64,000 nucleotides of DNA from Spirochaetaceae bacterium (GCA_002729885.1 PBUB01000018.1:62001-126000); one strand, 5' to 3'. Shown: positions 26,849 to 35,576, counted from the first letter of the stretch. Program-made: numbers and translations. The notes: generated from the letters alone by a model not told the origin.

Positions 26849-27712
26849 TTAGCCATTTTCTGTTAACTTCTGATAAATCGCACTGAAGTCTTGATCTGCA
26901 GTGCTCAATGCATTCTCGTAGGAGTCTATTCCCGCTGCCAGTAAGGCGAGATCCGTTGCACCCGCAGGCAGACTTGCCTTCGCCAATTTTAGATCCTTTA
27001 GCATATGCTTCAATGGAAAATGGACCTCAGTATCCTTTCTTTCAAACCGAGGACGCAAGGCGGATAATATGGGTGCTGCTACCGGGGTTGCCAGAAGAGT
27101 ATCCAGTAGCTGCGATTCGGCCAGGCCGAGCTTCTGCCCAATAGCCACAGCTTCGCCTGCAGCCAGAACAGTTTGTGCCAGCATGAAATTAACTACCAGT
27201 TTCATGGCGCTTCCCTGGCCGGAACCTCCGCAATGAAGGGCCTTTCGACCGAGAATTTCCAGCACCGGTTTCGCGCGAAGAAAACTGGATTCGTCACCAC
27301 CTACCAGAAATACCAGTTCCCCATTGCGGGCAGGAATCTTGCTTCCGGCCACCGGTGAATCCAGGAACTCCAGGCCCGCCTTTTTGGCTACCGCCGCCAT
27401 GCTTCTGGAAAATTCGGGGTCCACTGTTGAACAGTCCATCCAGAGGCTGTTTCGAGCGGCCCCCTGCAACAGTCCATGATCTCCGCGGGCCACAGCATTC
27501 ACTGCGTCTGGATGGGAAAGCATTGTGATAATTATTTCGCAACCAGAAACAGCTATGGCCGGCGAATCGCAGCGCTGCGCACCTTTTTGCACCAGGGCCT
27601 GTAGGGCCGCATTGTCCGATCTATTGTAGACTCTCAGTTCATGCCCGGCATCCAGGAGCCTGGTGGCCATCTCATTGCCCATAATTCCGATTCCGAGAAA
27701 TGCAATCTTCAT
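26849..27712 (-). CDS. 3-hydroxyisobutyrate dehydrogenase-family reductase
   Basis: A 287-aa NAD(P)-dependent beta-hydroxyacid dehydrogenase. The Rossmann site FLGIGIMGNEMATRLL opens the protein, the substrate-binding motif DSPVAGSKIPA lies near 118-128 and the catalytic Lys is in GSAMKLVVNF. It belongs to the HIBADH/tartronate semialdehyde/glyoxylate reductase family; the individual substrate cannot be separated by eye. It is divergent from the sulfur operon and ends just beyond the DUF3592-like gene. Confidence 0.85.
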   Translation of the reverse strand: MKIAFLGIGIMGNEMATRLLDAGHELRVYNRSDNAALQALVQKGAQRCDSPAIAVSGCEIIITMLSHPDAVNAVARGDHGLLQGAARNSLWMDCSTVDPEFSRSMAAVAKKAGLEFLDSPVAGSKIPARNGELVFLVGGDESSFLRAKPVLEILGRKALHCGGSGQGSAMKLVVNFMLAQTVLAAGEAVAIGQKLGLAESQLLDTLLATPVAAPILSALRPRFERKDTEVHFPLKHMLKDLKLAKASLPAGATDLALLAAGIDSYENALSTADQDFSAIYQKLTENG

Positions 27713-27810
27713 AACCAGAGCTGGAAGGAACCATCCTGTGAGTCAAAGAGAAAGAAACTGCGGGAACTGAATTGCAATCTCAACTAATGACTCTTCTGGT
27801 TGGATTCGCA

Positions 27811-27895
27811 CCTCTAAAAAGTGTAGAGGTTTTCGTCTACTCGGTATAAACAGTGAACTATTTCGGGTAAACGAACTCGCCTCTCAGGTAAGAGG
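27811..27895 (+). promoter_or_regulatory. Two CCTCT/AGAGG inverted repeats upstream of the sulfur operon
   Basis: Two palindromic elements share the same half-site. The first, CCTCT-N9-AGAGG at 27811-27829, overlaps a poor -35-like hexamer that lies 17 bases before TATAAA (27845-27850). The second, CCTCT-N6-AGAGG, is at 27880-27895. They fit operators for a dimeric repressor acting on the flavoprotein-TusE-DsrE genes. Known sulfide regulators are of the ArsR or TetR type, but I cannot assign one. Confidence 0.4.
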
Positions 27896-27936
27896 AGCTT
27901 GCATACAGAACCGGGGTATGCTACCATGTATCGGAA

Positions 27937-29178
27937 ATGAAACAAATAGTAATTTTAGGCGGCGGAACGGCGGGCACGATGATGGCCCATCATCTAAGTC
28001 GAAAGCTGAATTTAAAGCAGTGGCAGGTTACACTGGTTGATCCAGAACCCAGACACTATTACCAGCCAGGGTATCTATTTATTCCCTTTGGGATCTATAA
28101 AGAAAATGACATTGTAAAAGATCGAGGCGGACTTCTGCCAGCAACTACCATCTGGATTCAAAAGAGCGCAGAAATCATTGATGCCGAGAAAAATGAAATC
28201 AGACTGCAGGATGGTGATGTACTCAACTACGATATACTTGTGATTGCCACAGGTTCGCACATAGCTCCGGAAGAGACCGAGGGAATGCTGGGACCTGAAT
28301 GGCGCAAAAGCATATTCGATTTTTACAGTATCGATGGAGCCAATGCATTGTATCCTGCTATGGAATCCTTTCGCGGAGGAAACCTGGTAGTGCACGTCAA
28401 CGAGATGCCCATCAAGTGCCCGGTGGCTCCACTGGAATTCAGTTTTCTAGCGGATTACTTCTTTAGAAAGAAGGGAATCCGCGAAAAGATGAAGATCACC
28501 TACGTTACTCCTCTGGGGGGCGCATTTACAAAGCCTGTGGCCTCTGCCGCTCTGGGGCACTTGATGTCCGACAAAGAAATTGATGTGGTGGCGGATTACA
28601 CGGTGGAGCATATCGATAACGAAAGCAAAAAGTTGGTATCCTACGATGGGCGCGAAGTGCCCTTTGATTTACTGGTTACCGTTCCCACGAACATGGGCGA
28701 TCCGCTTATGGAGCGATCAGACCTGGGTGATGAATTGAATTTTGTGCCTGTAGATAAGCACACACTTCAAGCTAAAGAGAAGGATAATATATTTGTGATT
28801 GGTGATGCCACCGATGTGCCCACATCCAAGGCCGGATCTGTAGGTCATTTCGAAGGCGAACTGCTGATCGAGAACATTCAAAGATATATTCAAGGTAAGG
28901 AACTTGAGCCGTCCTTTGATGGTCATGCAAATTGTTTTATAGAGTCGGGGCACAGGAAAGGACTCTTGATCGATTTCAACTACGATCAGGAACCAGTGCC
29001 AGGGAAGTTTCCCATCGCCGGGATTGGGCCCCTTTCCCTGTTACGGGAGAACAGAATGAACCATCTGGGAAAAATGGCATTTAAATGGATCTACTGGAAT
29101 ATGATCGTTAAAGCCAGGAAGATTCCAATGGTTCCTGCACGGATGAGTACATCCGGCAAAAAGATAAAGAGCACTTAA
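27937..29178 (+). CDS. Sulfide:quinone oxidoreductase-like flavoprotein
   Basis: A 413-aa FAD-dependent pyridine nucleotide-disulfide oxidoreductase of the SQR type. The FAD-binding GGGTAGTMMAHHL lies at residues 8-20, ATGSH near 105 and VIGDATDVP near 286-294. Of the three cysteines in classic SQR, two are recognisable: Cys161 in IKCPVAPLE and Cys333 in HANCF. The first Cys is missing, as in several SQR subtypes and in proteins that pass sulfur to a carrier. A C-terminal amphipathic end may bind membrane. It is the first gene of a three-gene operon with TusE/DsrC and a DsrE-family protein, so sulfide or persulfide oxidation with onward transfer is likely. Spacing to the next ATG is 24 bases. 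Confidence 0.8.
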   Translation: MKQIVILGGGTAGTMMAHHLSRKLNLKQWQVTLVDPEPRHYYQPGYLFIPFGIYKENDIVKDRGGLLPATTIWIQKSAEIIDAEKNEIRLQDGDVLNYDILVIATGSHIAPEETEGMLGPEWRKSIFDFYSIDGANALYPAMESFRGGNLVVHVNEMPIKCPVAPLEFSFLADYFFRKKGIREKMKITYVTPLGGAFTKPVASAALGHLMSDKEIDVVADYTVEHIDNESKKLVSYDGREVPFDLLVTVPTNMGDPLMERSDLGDELNFVPVDKHTLQAKEKDNIFVIGDATDVPTSKAGSVGHFEGELLIENIQRYIQGKELEPSFDGHANCFIESGHRKGLLIDFNYDQEPVPGKFPIAGIGPLSLLRENRMNHLGKMAFKWIYWNMIVKARKIPMVPARMSTSGKKIKST

Positions 29179-29202
29179 ACACGGACACAGGAGGATATGC
29201 AG

Positions 29203-29517
29203 ATGGCAGAATTACAGGTAAAAGAAGGAACAGTGGAGATCAATGAGGATGGATTCCTGGTGGATCCGGAGAAATGGAGCAGGGACGTGGCCGAGGCCAT
29301 TGCCCGGGAGAATAAAGTAGAGATGTCCGATCGACACTGGGTAGTGATCGATTATATGCGAAAAGACTATCAGGAAAGCGGCAAGTCTCCAACGGTTCGC
29401 AGGATTACAAAAAACAGCGGTGTGGATACAAAGGAGCTGTATAAACTCTTTCCTGTTCGACCCGGTGGAACAGCTGCGCGCATTGCAGGAGTTCCCAAGC
29501 CAGAAGGTTGCGTTTAA
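29203..29517 (+). CDS. TusE/DsrC/DsvC-family sulfur carrier
   Basis: A 104-aa carrier with the family end IAGVPKPEGCV. The C-terminal penultimate Cys is kept, but the second Cys ten residues earlier in true DsrC is Ala (RIAGVPK preceded by TAA). So it is of the one-Cys type (TusE-like or regulator-like), able to carry a persulfide but not to form the intramolecular disulfide trisulfide chemistry of DsrC. The ATG at 29203 is chosen because AGGAGG ends eight bases before it; the ATG at 29197 is too close. It sits between the SQR-like and DsrE-family genes. Confidence 0.85.
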   Translation: MAELQVKEGTVEINEDGFLVDPEKWSRDVAEAIARENKVEMSDRHWVVIDYMRKDYQESGKSPTVRRITKNSGVDTKELYKLFPVRPGGTAARIAGVPKPEGCV

Positions 29518-29538
29518 TTTTGAGTCAGGAGATAAGCG

Positions 29539-30009
29539 ATGATCGATCTAAGTAACGATAAGATTTCGATAATAATCAGTAAAGGGAGTCTGGAAGGGAT
29601 CTATCCAGGACTGATTATGGCCAACGGTGCTCGTGCAGAAGGAATGGCTGTAAATCTATTCTTCACTTTCTTTGGCCTGGATGCTGTTACAAAGAAAACC
29701 ATGGAGCATGTAAAGGTGGCTACCGTTGGTAATCCAGGAATGCACATACCCACGGTTATTGGAATGCTTCCCGGAATGTCCGGGCTGGCCACTCATATGA
29801 TGAATAAGAAAATGGAAGACCTGGATATACCTTCTATTCCCGAATTCGTTGAAATGATTCATGACACCGGTGCTGGTATGTATGGATGCAAGGCCTCGGT
29901 AGATATGTTTCAGTTAAAAGAAGAGGATTTCTGCGAACAAATCGACAGCATTATTACTGTGGGAGCCTTTTATGAGATGGCTCACGGCGGACAGATCGTC
30001 TTTACCTGA
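29539..30009 (+). CDS. DsrE/DsrF/DrsH-like sulfur-transfer protein
   Basis: A 156-aa protein of the DsrE2-like family, which relays sulfane sulfur between carriers. The conserved Cys117 stands in GMYGCKASVDMFQL, matching the family pattern. A hydrophobic central part (IPTVIGMLPGMSGLATHMM) suggests membrane contact, as in DsrE2. AGGAG lies seven bases before the ATG. As the third gene of the module, it would take sulfur from the flavoprotein and pass it to the TusE-type carrier, or the reverse. No TusA or rhodanese is adjacent in this window. Confidence 0.82.
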   Translation: MIDLSNDKISIIISKGSLEGIYPGLIMANGARAEGMAVNLFFTFFGLDAVTKKTMEHVKVATVGNPGMHIPTVIGMLPGMSGLATHMMNKKMEDLDIPSIPEFVEMIHDTGAGMYGCKASVDMFQLKEEDFCEQIDSIITVGAFYEMAHGGQIVFT

Positions 30010-30240
30010 CATTGAATCGGAATGGAACAACACTGGCGGCAGCATCCTGGGCCGTCGGTGGTATTATGGTCGCGTAAATTCCGGTCCGGATCGATGGAAT
30101 CAAGAGTCAGCTATTCCGGGTGGAAGGATCTATTCGTCCAGGGAAAGGGTGCGAGTCCGATTTGTCCTGCTGCCAGCAATGGTCAATCGCGGCCGGAGAT
30201 TTCCGATAATGCGCCAGGCCTGAAGCGAAAGCAGGAATTT

Positions 30241-30822
30241 CTATTTCTTGAAGAATTTCCTCAGGCTATGAATGATTCCCGGGGCCTCCTTTTCCATGCC
30301 ATAGTTTAACAGCCAGTCCGGCACCAGGGCCAGACCCGGATCAAAGCGAACCTGATAAATCATCAGGGTTCCCTGGTCCGAGGGAAACAGTCTCCAGGCT
30401 CCTTCGTTCACTCGAATGGACCCATCGGTCCGTCTCCAGCGAAGTCCATGAATGGATGGAAAAAATTCTGTTTCGTTCAGGGACCAGCGATCCTGCACAG
30501 GCCAGGGAAAATCCAGCACCGAGTGGTAGTAGAACAGATTTCCCTTCTTGTATTTTAGCTTATTCTCTTTCAGTTTGGGAAATAGCTCATTGGTTAATGC
30601 TGGATCTGTGAGCGCTGCATAAACTTTCTCTGGCGATGCCTGGATGTGACCAATAACGGTGACCACTCCGAGAGTCTCTCCGTTCCGCTTCAGATTCGTA
30701 TAGATCTTCTGTCCTTCCGGGATTTGAGGAAAATTTTCGGGTATGAGTTGGGCTGGTTCGATGGCAAGGATCCCCGGGGGAAATGTAATCAAAAGTAGGG
30801 CTACCAGAAAACACCGCTTCAT
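30241..30822 (-). CDS. Secreted START/SRPBCC-fold protein (copy 2)
   Basis: A 193-aa paralogue of the protein at 4140-4721, same strand and length. After a Sec signal (MKRCFLVALLLITFPPGILA) the START-like part has SPEKVYAALTDPALTNELFP, DRWSLNETEFFPS, NEGAWRLFPS and VRFDPGLALVPDWL. The two differ over about half of positions by eye, so duplication is old. A role in periplasmic lipid handling is plausible but unproven. It stands alone between the sulfur operon (convergent) and the leishmanolysin-like gene. Confidence 0.72.
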   Translation of the reverse strand: MKRCFLVALLLITFPPGILAIEPAQLIPENFPQIPEGQKIYTNLKRNGETLGVVTVIGHIQASPEKVYAALTDPALTNELFPKLKENKLKYKKGNLFYYHSVLDFPWPVQDRWSLNETEFFPSIHGLRWRRTDGSIRVNEGAWRLFPSDQGTLMIYQVRFDPGLALVPDWLLNYGMEKEAPGIIHSLRKFFKK

Positions 30823-30935
30823 GAGTTAGTATGATAACGTATATGTTGCGATGTCATTAAGAAAAAATGCTTATCGTTTCTCGGAGTCGTAGCAACTGAA
30901 GAAACACTCCAGGGCCCTTGCCATACAGGGCATGT

Positions 30936-31856
30936 TTATCGGGGATAGGTGTCCAGATGTTTTCGATTGATGCGCCATCCCAGATCTTCCAGCAATCCCG
31001 CAGATATCTCTGAGAGATGAATCCCATCCCCCATCAGTTCATAGTCCGCCGATGGAAAGCTACGTCCCCGCTCATCGGTTCTGGCTGGGTTATCGTCATC
31101 TTCAAAGTAGACATGGCCTATGTCATTCAGGACCGGCATTACCGTCCAGTCTCCAAATACAGAACGATATCCCTTCAGGCCCATTTCTCGTTCATAGTAG
31201 TAGCCACCGTATCGATCTGACTCTCTGGCCCAGTGGCGAAGATTGGGCTCCTCGTCGTCCGAATAGATTTCGCCGTCTTCCTCGGCCAGATTCCAGAGCG
31301 TTCCAATGCCAAAGACATGGCCCAGCTCATGCAGAATGATCGCCTCGAATTCCTTTTCTGCTTCTTGAGGATACTCGAATTCTTCTTCATAGTCTTCTGA
31401 ATAGGAGTAGGAGGCCATGAGGATTTCACCCCGGGTAGGAAAGTAATGTCCTGCCTGTTCTTTCATGGAGTCCAGGTAGGGACTCGCCGCCCCCAGGCCA
31501 TCTTCATAATTTCGCGTCTGGACATAGATTGTTAATTTATGATCCACAAGACTGGCCGGGCTCTGAACAACCTGTAGCCAGCGGCGGGCGGCTCTTTGAA
31601 ATATGACGAGCTCTTCGTCTGTCCAGCTCTGGCTTCCATCCTCCAGTTCCATCTGCCCTTTGAACTCAAATTCTATGGTGATGATTCCATTGCTGGCGCT
31701 GATGCGGGCGGTAGTTGGAAGGGAAGTGTCCACTTCATCCGGAGCGAGATCCCCGTCCCGGGATCCCAGAAAGTCCGCCCGACGTTCACATCCGACAAGT
31801 AGAATCAGTGCTAACAACAATACTGTGTAGCTGAAGATAGATTTCGCCTTTCCCAT
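30936..31856 (-). CDS. Leishmanolysin-like metalloprotease lipoprotein
   Basis: A 306-aa protein has a lipoprotein signal ending in LLVGC (about residues 19-23). The metzincin zinc site reads HELGHVFGIGTLW near residues 177-189, where the third ligand and downstream Met-turn are expected in the 'SADYELMGDG...LSEISAGLLEDLGW' region. HExxHxxGIGTLW is characteristic of bacterial leishmanolysin-like (M8-type) peptidases. The middle holds Glu/Tyr-rich low-complexity sequence. Secreted protease at the cell surface is the natural reading; the substrate is unknown. No neighbour on the same strand is close enough to form an operon. Confidence 0.72.
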   Translation of the reverse strand: MGKAKSIFSYTVLLLALILLVGCERRADFLGSRDGDLAPDEVDTSLPTTARISASNGIITIEFEFKGQMELEDGSQSWTDEELVIFQRAARRWLQVVQSPASLVDHKLTIYVQTRNYEDGLGAASPYLDSMKEQAGHYFPTRGEILMASYSYSEDYEEEFEYPQEAEKEFEAIILHELGHVFGIGTLWNLAEEDGEIYSDDEEPNLRHWARESDRYGGYYYEREMGLKGYRSVFGDWTVMPVLNDIGHVYFEDDDNPARTDERGRSFPSADYELMGDGIHLSEISAGLLEDLGWRINRKHLDTYPR

Positions 31857-32045
31857 GATGTAACCTTAATCTGTGAAATTCAGTGTTAGAAAACCCATCC
31901 GGTGCCGATGGCAAGATAAAATCCGAACTGACTGTTTCCCGGAACATACTCTTGTGCCACTTTCACAGGGAGCATTCTGATCTAACAATCATGGAAATAA
32001 ATTAGTGATAATAGAGCTTGTAATGAAGTTGAGCTCAAGTTAGAA

Positions 32046-32780
32046 ATGACGGTTATGAGAAATCTGCTTCTGGCGCTCCTTTTAACCATGGCTACCTCTC
32101 TGTCCTGTACAGGGTTCCTGGTTAAGAGTTTTATGCGATCCTCTCCCATCCCGAACTGGGTATATATCCACGAAAATCCCGGAGCCGGGGACTATGCGAT
32201 TCACGAAACCGCTCAGGGTGCCAGAGTTCGCTATCTGGTTCATAGCGTCACCGAAAGCCGCGTGGAAGTCTCACAGAGGTTCATCAGCACAGGAATTCTT
32301 CTGGGGAGTTCCCTGGATGAACTTGAATACAGGTTATTTCTGGATCGTGAGGGAAATGTCATCGAAGGCTATCTCTACGAAGACGATGGAGATCAGACCA
32401 GGCTGTCCATTGCCGGTCCGGGGGACAACGGTTATGTTCAGGATGTGAAATCCGTTCGAGTGGAGGCCTCTGACTTGATGCGTGTAGAAGCTGGGTACTT
32501 TCAGATCACGGAGCTAAGGGTACACCGACTTCAGGGTCTGGGTTCCTGGGGACCGGAAGAGATTACCATCATTCACTATGGAAACCCGGAGGTACCCTTT
32601 GGAATTGTGGAAATTGTAGGGTATCAGGCGAGCCAGCTCAGTTACAGTCAATTTGCTAACTTTGTCAAGGACTCCGGTACTCGGCTGGCGCTGGATGTGG
32701 TGCTCCGGTTTCTGGACAGTAAGTACAATAAGATCCAGGCCGAACTTGTAGAACGCGGAAACGATACGAGTTTACTTTAA
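32046..32780 (+). CDS. Unknown lipoprotein, 244 aa
   Basis: No family is recognised. The N-terminus is a lipoprotein-like signal (LLLALLLTMATSLSC, Cys at about 21). The rest looks like beta-rich soluble sequence, ending in a helical tail that starts with KDSGTRLALDVVLRFL. ATG at 32046 and at 32055 are both possible starts; there is no strong ribosome site. The gene is flanked by minus-strand genes. Outer-membrane or periplasmic location is inferred from the signal alone. Confidence 0.7.
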   Translation: MTVMRNLLLALLLTMATSLSCTGFLVKSFMRSSPIPNWVYIHENPGAGDYAIHETAQGARVRYLVHSVTESRVEVSQRFISTGILLGSSLDELEYRLFLDREGNVIEGYLYEDDGDQTRLSIAGPGDNGYVQDVKSVRVEASDLMRVEAGYFQITELRVHRLQGLGSWGPEEITIIHYGNPEVPFGIVEIVGYQASQLSYSQFANFVKDSGTRLALDVVLRFLDSKYNKIQAELVERGNDTSLL

Positions 32781-32856
32781 CGCCAAATAGAGATCGTTCC
32801 GCCCGGGGGCGTATCTACAAACGAGGTTCTGGCATTTCTATGCGACGAAAGCGTGG

Positions 32857-33711
32857 TTATTCCGGGTCTTCATGCCAGACATATTCGAAATTCTGAATGT
32901 GCCCCTTCCAGAAAAGCCAGAAGCCCGAAGGTAAGTGCCAGCCTACTTCTCCGTAGGATGGCACCAGCATTCCGTCTACCTCTCGGTAATCGCGAAAGCG
33001 ACCTTCCCAGGGATACTTCTTAAACTCTCCATCAAACAAACCATATCGATCCTCAGTATAGATTCCCTGAATTTCGCCTCGCTCGTTAAAGCGAAATTCG
33101 AGAGTGGCGGAAATACCATTCTGTTTTAGCGTAGCTCTTGCCCGATTCGCATCAATGCCCTCCCATATTACACCATTTTCCGGAAGCAACGCAGTGGGAT
33201 ACCAGACCGATTCTGCGAGATAACGGTAGAGAGCTCCGGAGTTCAATTCCGGAACATCTTCCTGACTTCCCAGAGTGAAGGTGGACAAAAATAGAACCTG
33301 GCTGGCTCCTGTGCCACGATTCAACGAATCTATTACCTGAATTCCAAGCACTGGCAATACCTTCATAGTGGCATTCCATAGAAAGGCAGGTTCCGGGCTT
33401 CGAGCAATATGCTCCGCTTCAAATGAAATGTAATCCCTGGCTTGCGGATCAGTCATCAGTTCGCCTTTTTGATGCATTCGTACTGTGCGAACCATTGGCT
33501 GCCCATCGCGAAGAACCAGACGAAAGTATCGCTGCACAGGTAATGGCAATCCGTCCAGAGTTTTCAGGTCCACCGAAGCTACAGTTTCTGTGTTGCTCCG
33601 GATTTTCATAATCTCTGCCAGCCGACTTTGCAAAGAATAGTACCGATACAGATATAACCCGGCCAGGCAGGTCCCGAAGAGAATGGCTGATATCCAGAAA
33701 ATACGTTTCAC
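32857..33711 (-). CDS. DUF6544-like membrane-anchored protein
   Basis: A 284-aa protein with an N-terminal anchor (FWISAILFGTCLAGLYLY) followed by DGLPLPVQRYFRLVLRDGQP, the signature start of the DUF6544 family (unknown function). Further family-like blocks are FSTFTLG-like FLSTFTLGSQ, WEGIDANRARATL and the end YGEVGWHLPSGFWLFWKG. It seems to be an exported, membrane-tethered beta-rich protein. It lies upstream of the STAS and SpoIIE genes on the same strand but separated by 84 bases, so a shared transcript is uncertain. Confidence 0.62.
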   Translation of the reverse strand: MKRIFWISAILFGTCLAGLYLYRYYSLQSRLAEIMKIRSNTETVASVDLKTLDGLPLPVQRYFRLVLRDGQPMVRTVRMHQKGELMTDPQARDYISFEAEHIARSPEPAFLWNATMKVLPVLGIQVIDSLNRGTGASQVLFLSTFTLGSQEDVPELNSGALYRYLAESVWYPTALLPENGVIWEGIDANRARATLKQNGISATLEFRFNERGEIQGIYTEDRYGLFDGEFKKYPWEGRFRDYREVDGMLVPSYGEVGWHLPSGFWLFWKGHIQNFEYVWHEDPE

Positions 33712-33795
33712 CGCAGCCTCTGAATCGAAGAATTTCTATTTCCTGCCGCGAAATCTAACTCCCGTAGTTCTGATCCGATGCAACCCATCTCAACC

Positions 33796-34134
33796 TCATC
33801 GCTGCAATTTTTCCAGGGCTTCCTGGTCGCTGGCATAGATTTGAAAAATGTCTTTTAATCGGGCCAGGTCCAGCACGTACTCTACTACTGCCGAGGGATC
33901 GGACAGCGCCAATGCGGCTCCTCGGCTTTCGCATTCTCTGGACAGTTGAAGTATGCGTCCAATTCCCGTGGAGCTGATATCCGTGACATCGATCATGTTC
34001 AGGACAATATATTTCTGGGAACGGTTAAGGGCTTCCATTACAGACTCGGAAAGCCGTGCTACATGCTCGAGATCCAATCGGCCTTTCAGGTTCAATATAC
34101 TGGCTCGTTCAAGGTTTCGGACTTCGATCTGCAT
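33796..34134 (-). CDS. STAS-domain anti-sigma-factor antagonist
   Basis: A 112-aa single STAS domain. The motif MIDVTDISSTGIGRI contains the conserved phosphorylatable Ser near residue 56, just as in SpoIIAA/RsbV. No other domain is present. It lies 35 bases downstream of the membrane SpoIIE-type phosphatase and is probably co-transcribed, giving the standard phosphatase-substrate pair of partner-switching. An anti-sigma kinase is not seen nearby, so the pathway must be completed elsewhere. Confidence 0.85.
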   Translation of the reverse strand: MQIEVRNLERASILNLKGRLDLEHVARLSESVMEALNRSQKYIVLNMIDVTDISSTGIGRILQLSRECESRGAALALSDPSAVVEYVLDLARLKDIFQIYASDQEALEKLQR

Positions 34135-34169
34135 CTTTTCATAGCGAACGCTTAACCTGATTTGTCACC

Positions 34170-35576
34170 TCATTTTCCTGATCCCTGGAGCTCAAACAGA
34201 ATCATGGCTATATCATCGTCCAGGGTAGAACCGCCGGTCCATTTGGAGACATGGTTCCGTAGGCCCTGAAGCAAACCGTCGCCAGTAAGTTCAGCATTAT
34301 CACATAAGAATTCAATTACTCCGGATTCCTTGAGCATTTGGCCGCTGCTGTTCTCTGCTTCAATCAATCCATCCGTGAAGATGAGCAGTCTATCTCCTTG
34401 CTCCAGATGAAAATTCTGGGATCTATATTCTCCGTTATCAAAAAGACCCAGAGGTCTGCCAAAGGGGCGAAGCGATTCCACGGAGCCGGTATTTCCCCGA
34501 TATAGAAGGGCCGGGGGATGTCCACCATTGGTAATGGTCGCCATCCCGGTTCCTGTATCATATGAAATGTACGTGGCGGTAACGAATTGAGTTTCGATGT
34601 TTCCCAGAAGCATCGCATTCATATTTTCCAGGATTTTCTCGGGCGCTACATTTCCCTTTTTCTGGGTGCTGAACAGAAGATGAAGCATGGAAACAATGAG
34701 CGCCGCGGGCATACCATGGCCGGAAACGTCGCACATCAGAATTCCTACCTCTTTTTCCGTTACATGGAAGTCATAATAATCCCCGCCCACTTGAATCATT
34801 GGCTCATGCAAAGTAGAAATGCGAATCTGTGCAGGAAATGACCGGGTGGCGGGCAAGCTGGCTCGCTGGATAGCTCTGGCCATCTCCAGCTCTTTTTCTA
34901 CGGCTGCTTTGTGTGCTTCCGCTTCGCTGGTGCGTATAATTAATTGAAAGGTCTTTTTCACAGATGCGGTTACTATCAAAGCGATAATAATGTACTGCAT
35001 GGGCTTCGTGAGGATGAGGTCCACTGGATCGATCATGGGCCCGTCGATATATAGCAACCAGTCGGAAGTGGTGGGAACCTCTGTATAAATTAAGGCCGCA
35101 GATACCAGGACGTGAAACGCCAGGCAAATTCCCAGAGCATAATAGGTAACCCTCGGGTTAAACTGAAAGATTGTGGTCAGAATAATCAAAGCCATAAAAT
35201 TCCAGATAGGAATTTTCGCCATAAATCCAATGTTATGGGGTGAAATTGCGAGGCCCCAATAGATGATTACAGAGATGGCAATGGTCATATCTCCGAGCAT
35301 AGCCAGGAGGTTCCAGCGGCGAATCCTTCCCGGGCGCGGGTCTCTCAATGCCAGAGTATGAATGTAGGTTAGACCCAGATACACCAGGATCGCTGCAGTA
35401 TAAATCCAGGAAACATAGGGATCCGTGCTACTAAAGGCCGTGATCATAATTGGTCCGATGAGAAGTAACACCATCAAGTAGCGTACCCGGTTAACGGTCC
35501 TACTGCTTCGAAACTCCTCTTCCCGAAATATCGTTCGGCCTGCGGGCGACAGGGATTCCATAAAGTTTTGCTTCAT
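34170..35576 (-). CDS. Membrane SpoIIE-type serine phosphatase
   Basis: A 468-aa phosphatase. Six transmembrane helices fill about residues 30-225, a signalling helix links them to a PP2C-like SpoIIE domain with VGGDYYDF, CDVSGHGMPAALI, NGGHPPALL and FTDGLIEAEN. All metal Asp residues are kept. The ATG at 35576 is used rather than the TTG at 35615. The DUF1554-type gene on the same strand ends 104 bases upstream. The pairing with the STAS protein gives a plausible route from an envelope signal to release of an alternative sigma factor. Both SpoIIE proteins of the window could compete for the same STAS substrate. Confidence 0.85.
   Translation of the reverse strand: MKQNFMESLSPAGRTIFREEEFRSSRTVNRVRYLMVLLLIGPIMITAFSSTDPYVSWIYTAAILVYLGLTYIHTLALRDPRPGRIRRWNLLAMLGDMTIAISVIIYWGLAISPHNIGFMAKIPIWNFMALIILTTIFQFNPRVTYYALGICLAFHVLVSAALIYTEVPTTSDWLLYIDGPMIDPVDLILTKPMQYIIIALIVTASVKKTFQLIIRTSEAEAHKAAVEKELEMARAIQRASLPATRSFPAQIRISTLHEPMIQVGGDYYDFHVTEKEVGILMCDVSGHGMPAALIVSMLHLLFSTQKKGNVAPEKILENMNAMLLGNIETQFVTATYISYDTGTGMATITNGGHPPALLYRGNTGSVESLRPFGRPLGLFDNGEYRSQNFHLEQGDRLLIFTDGLIEAENSSGQMLKESGVIEFLCDNAELTGDGLLQGLRNHVSKWTGGSTLDDDIAMILFELQGSGK

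Noticed and set aside
32800..32811. CGCCC/GGGCG palindrome after the 244-aa lipoprotein
   Set aside because: Two-base loop and no T-run; too weak to call a terminator.
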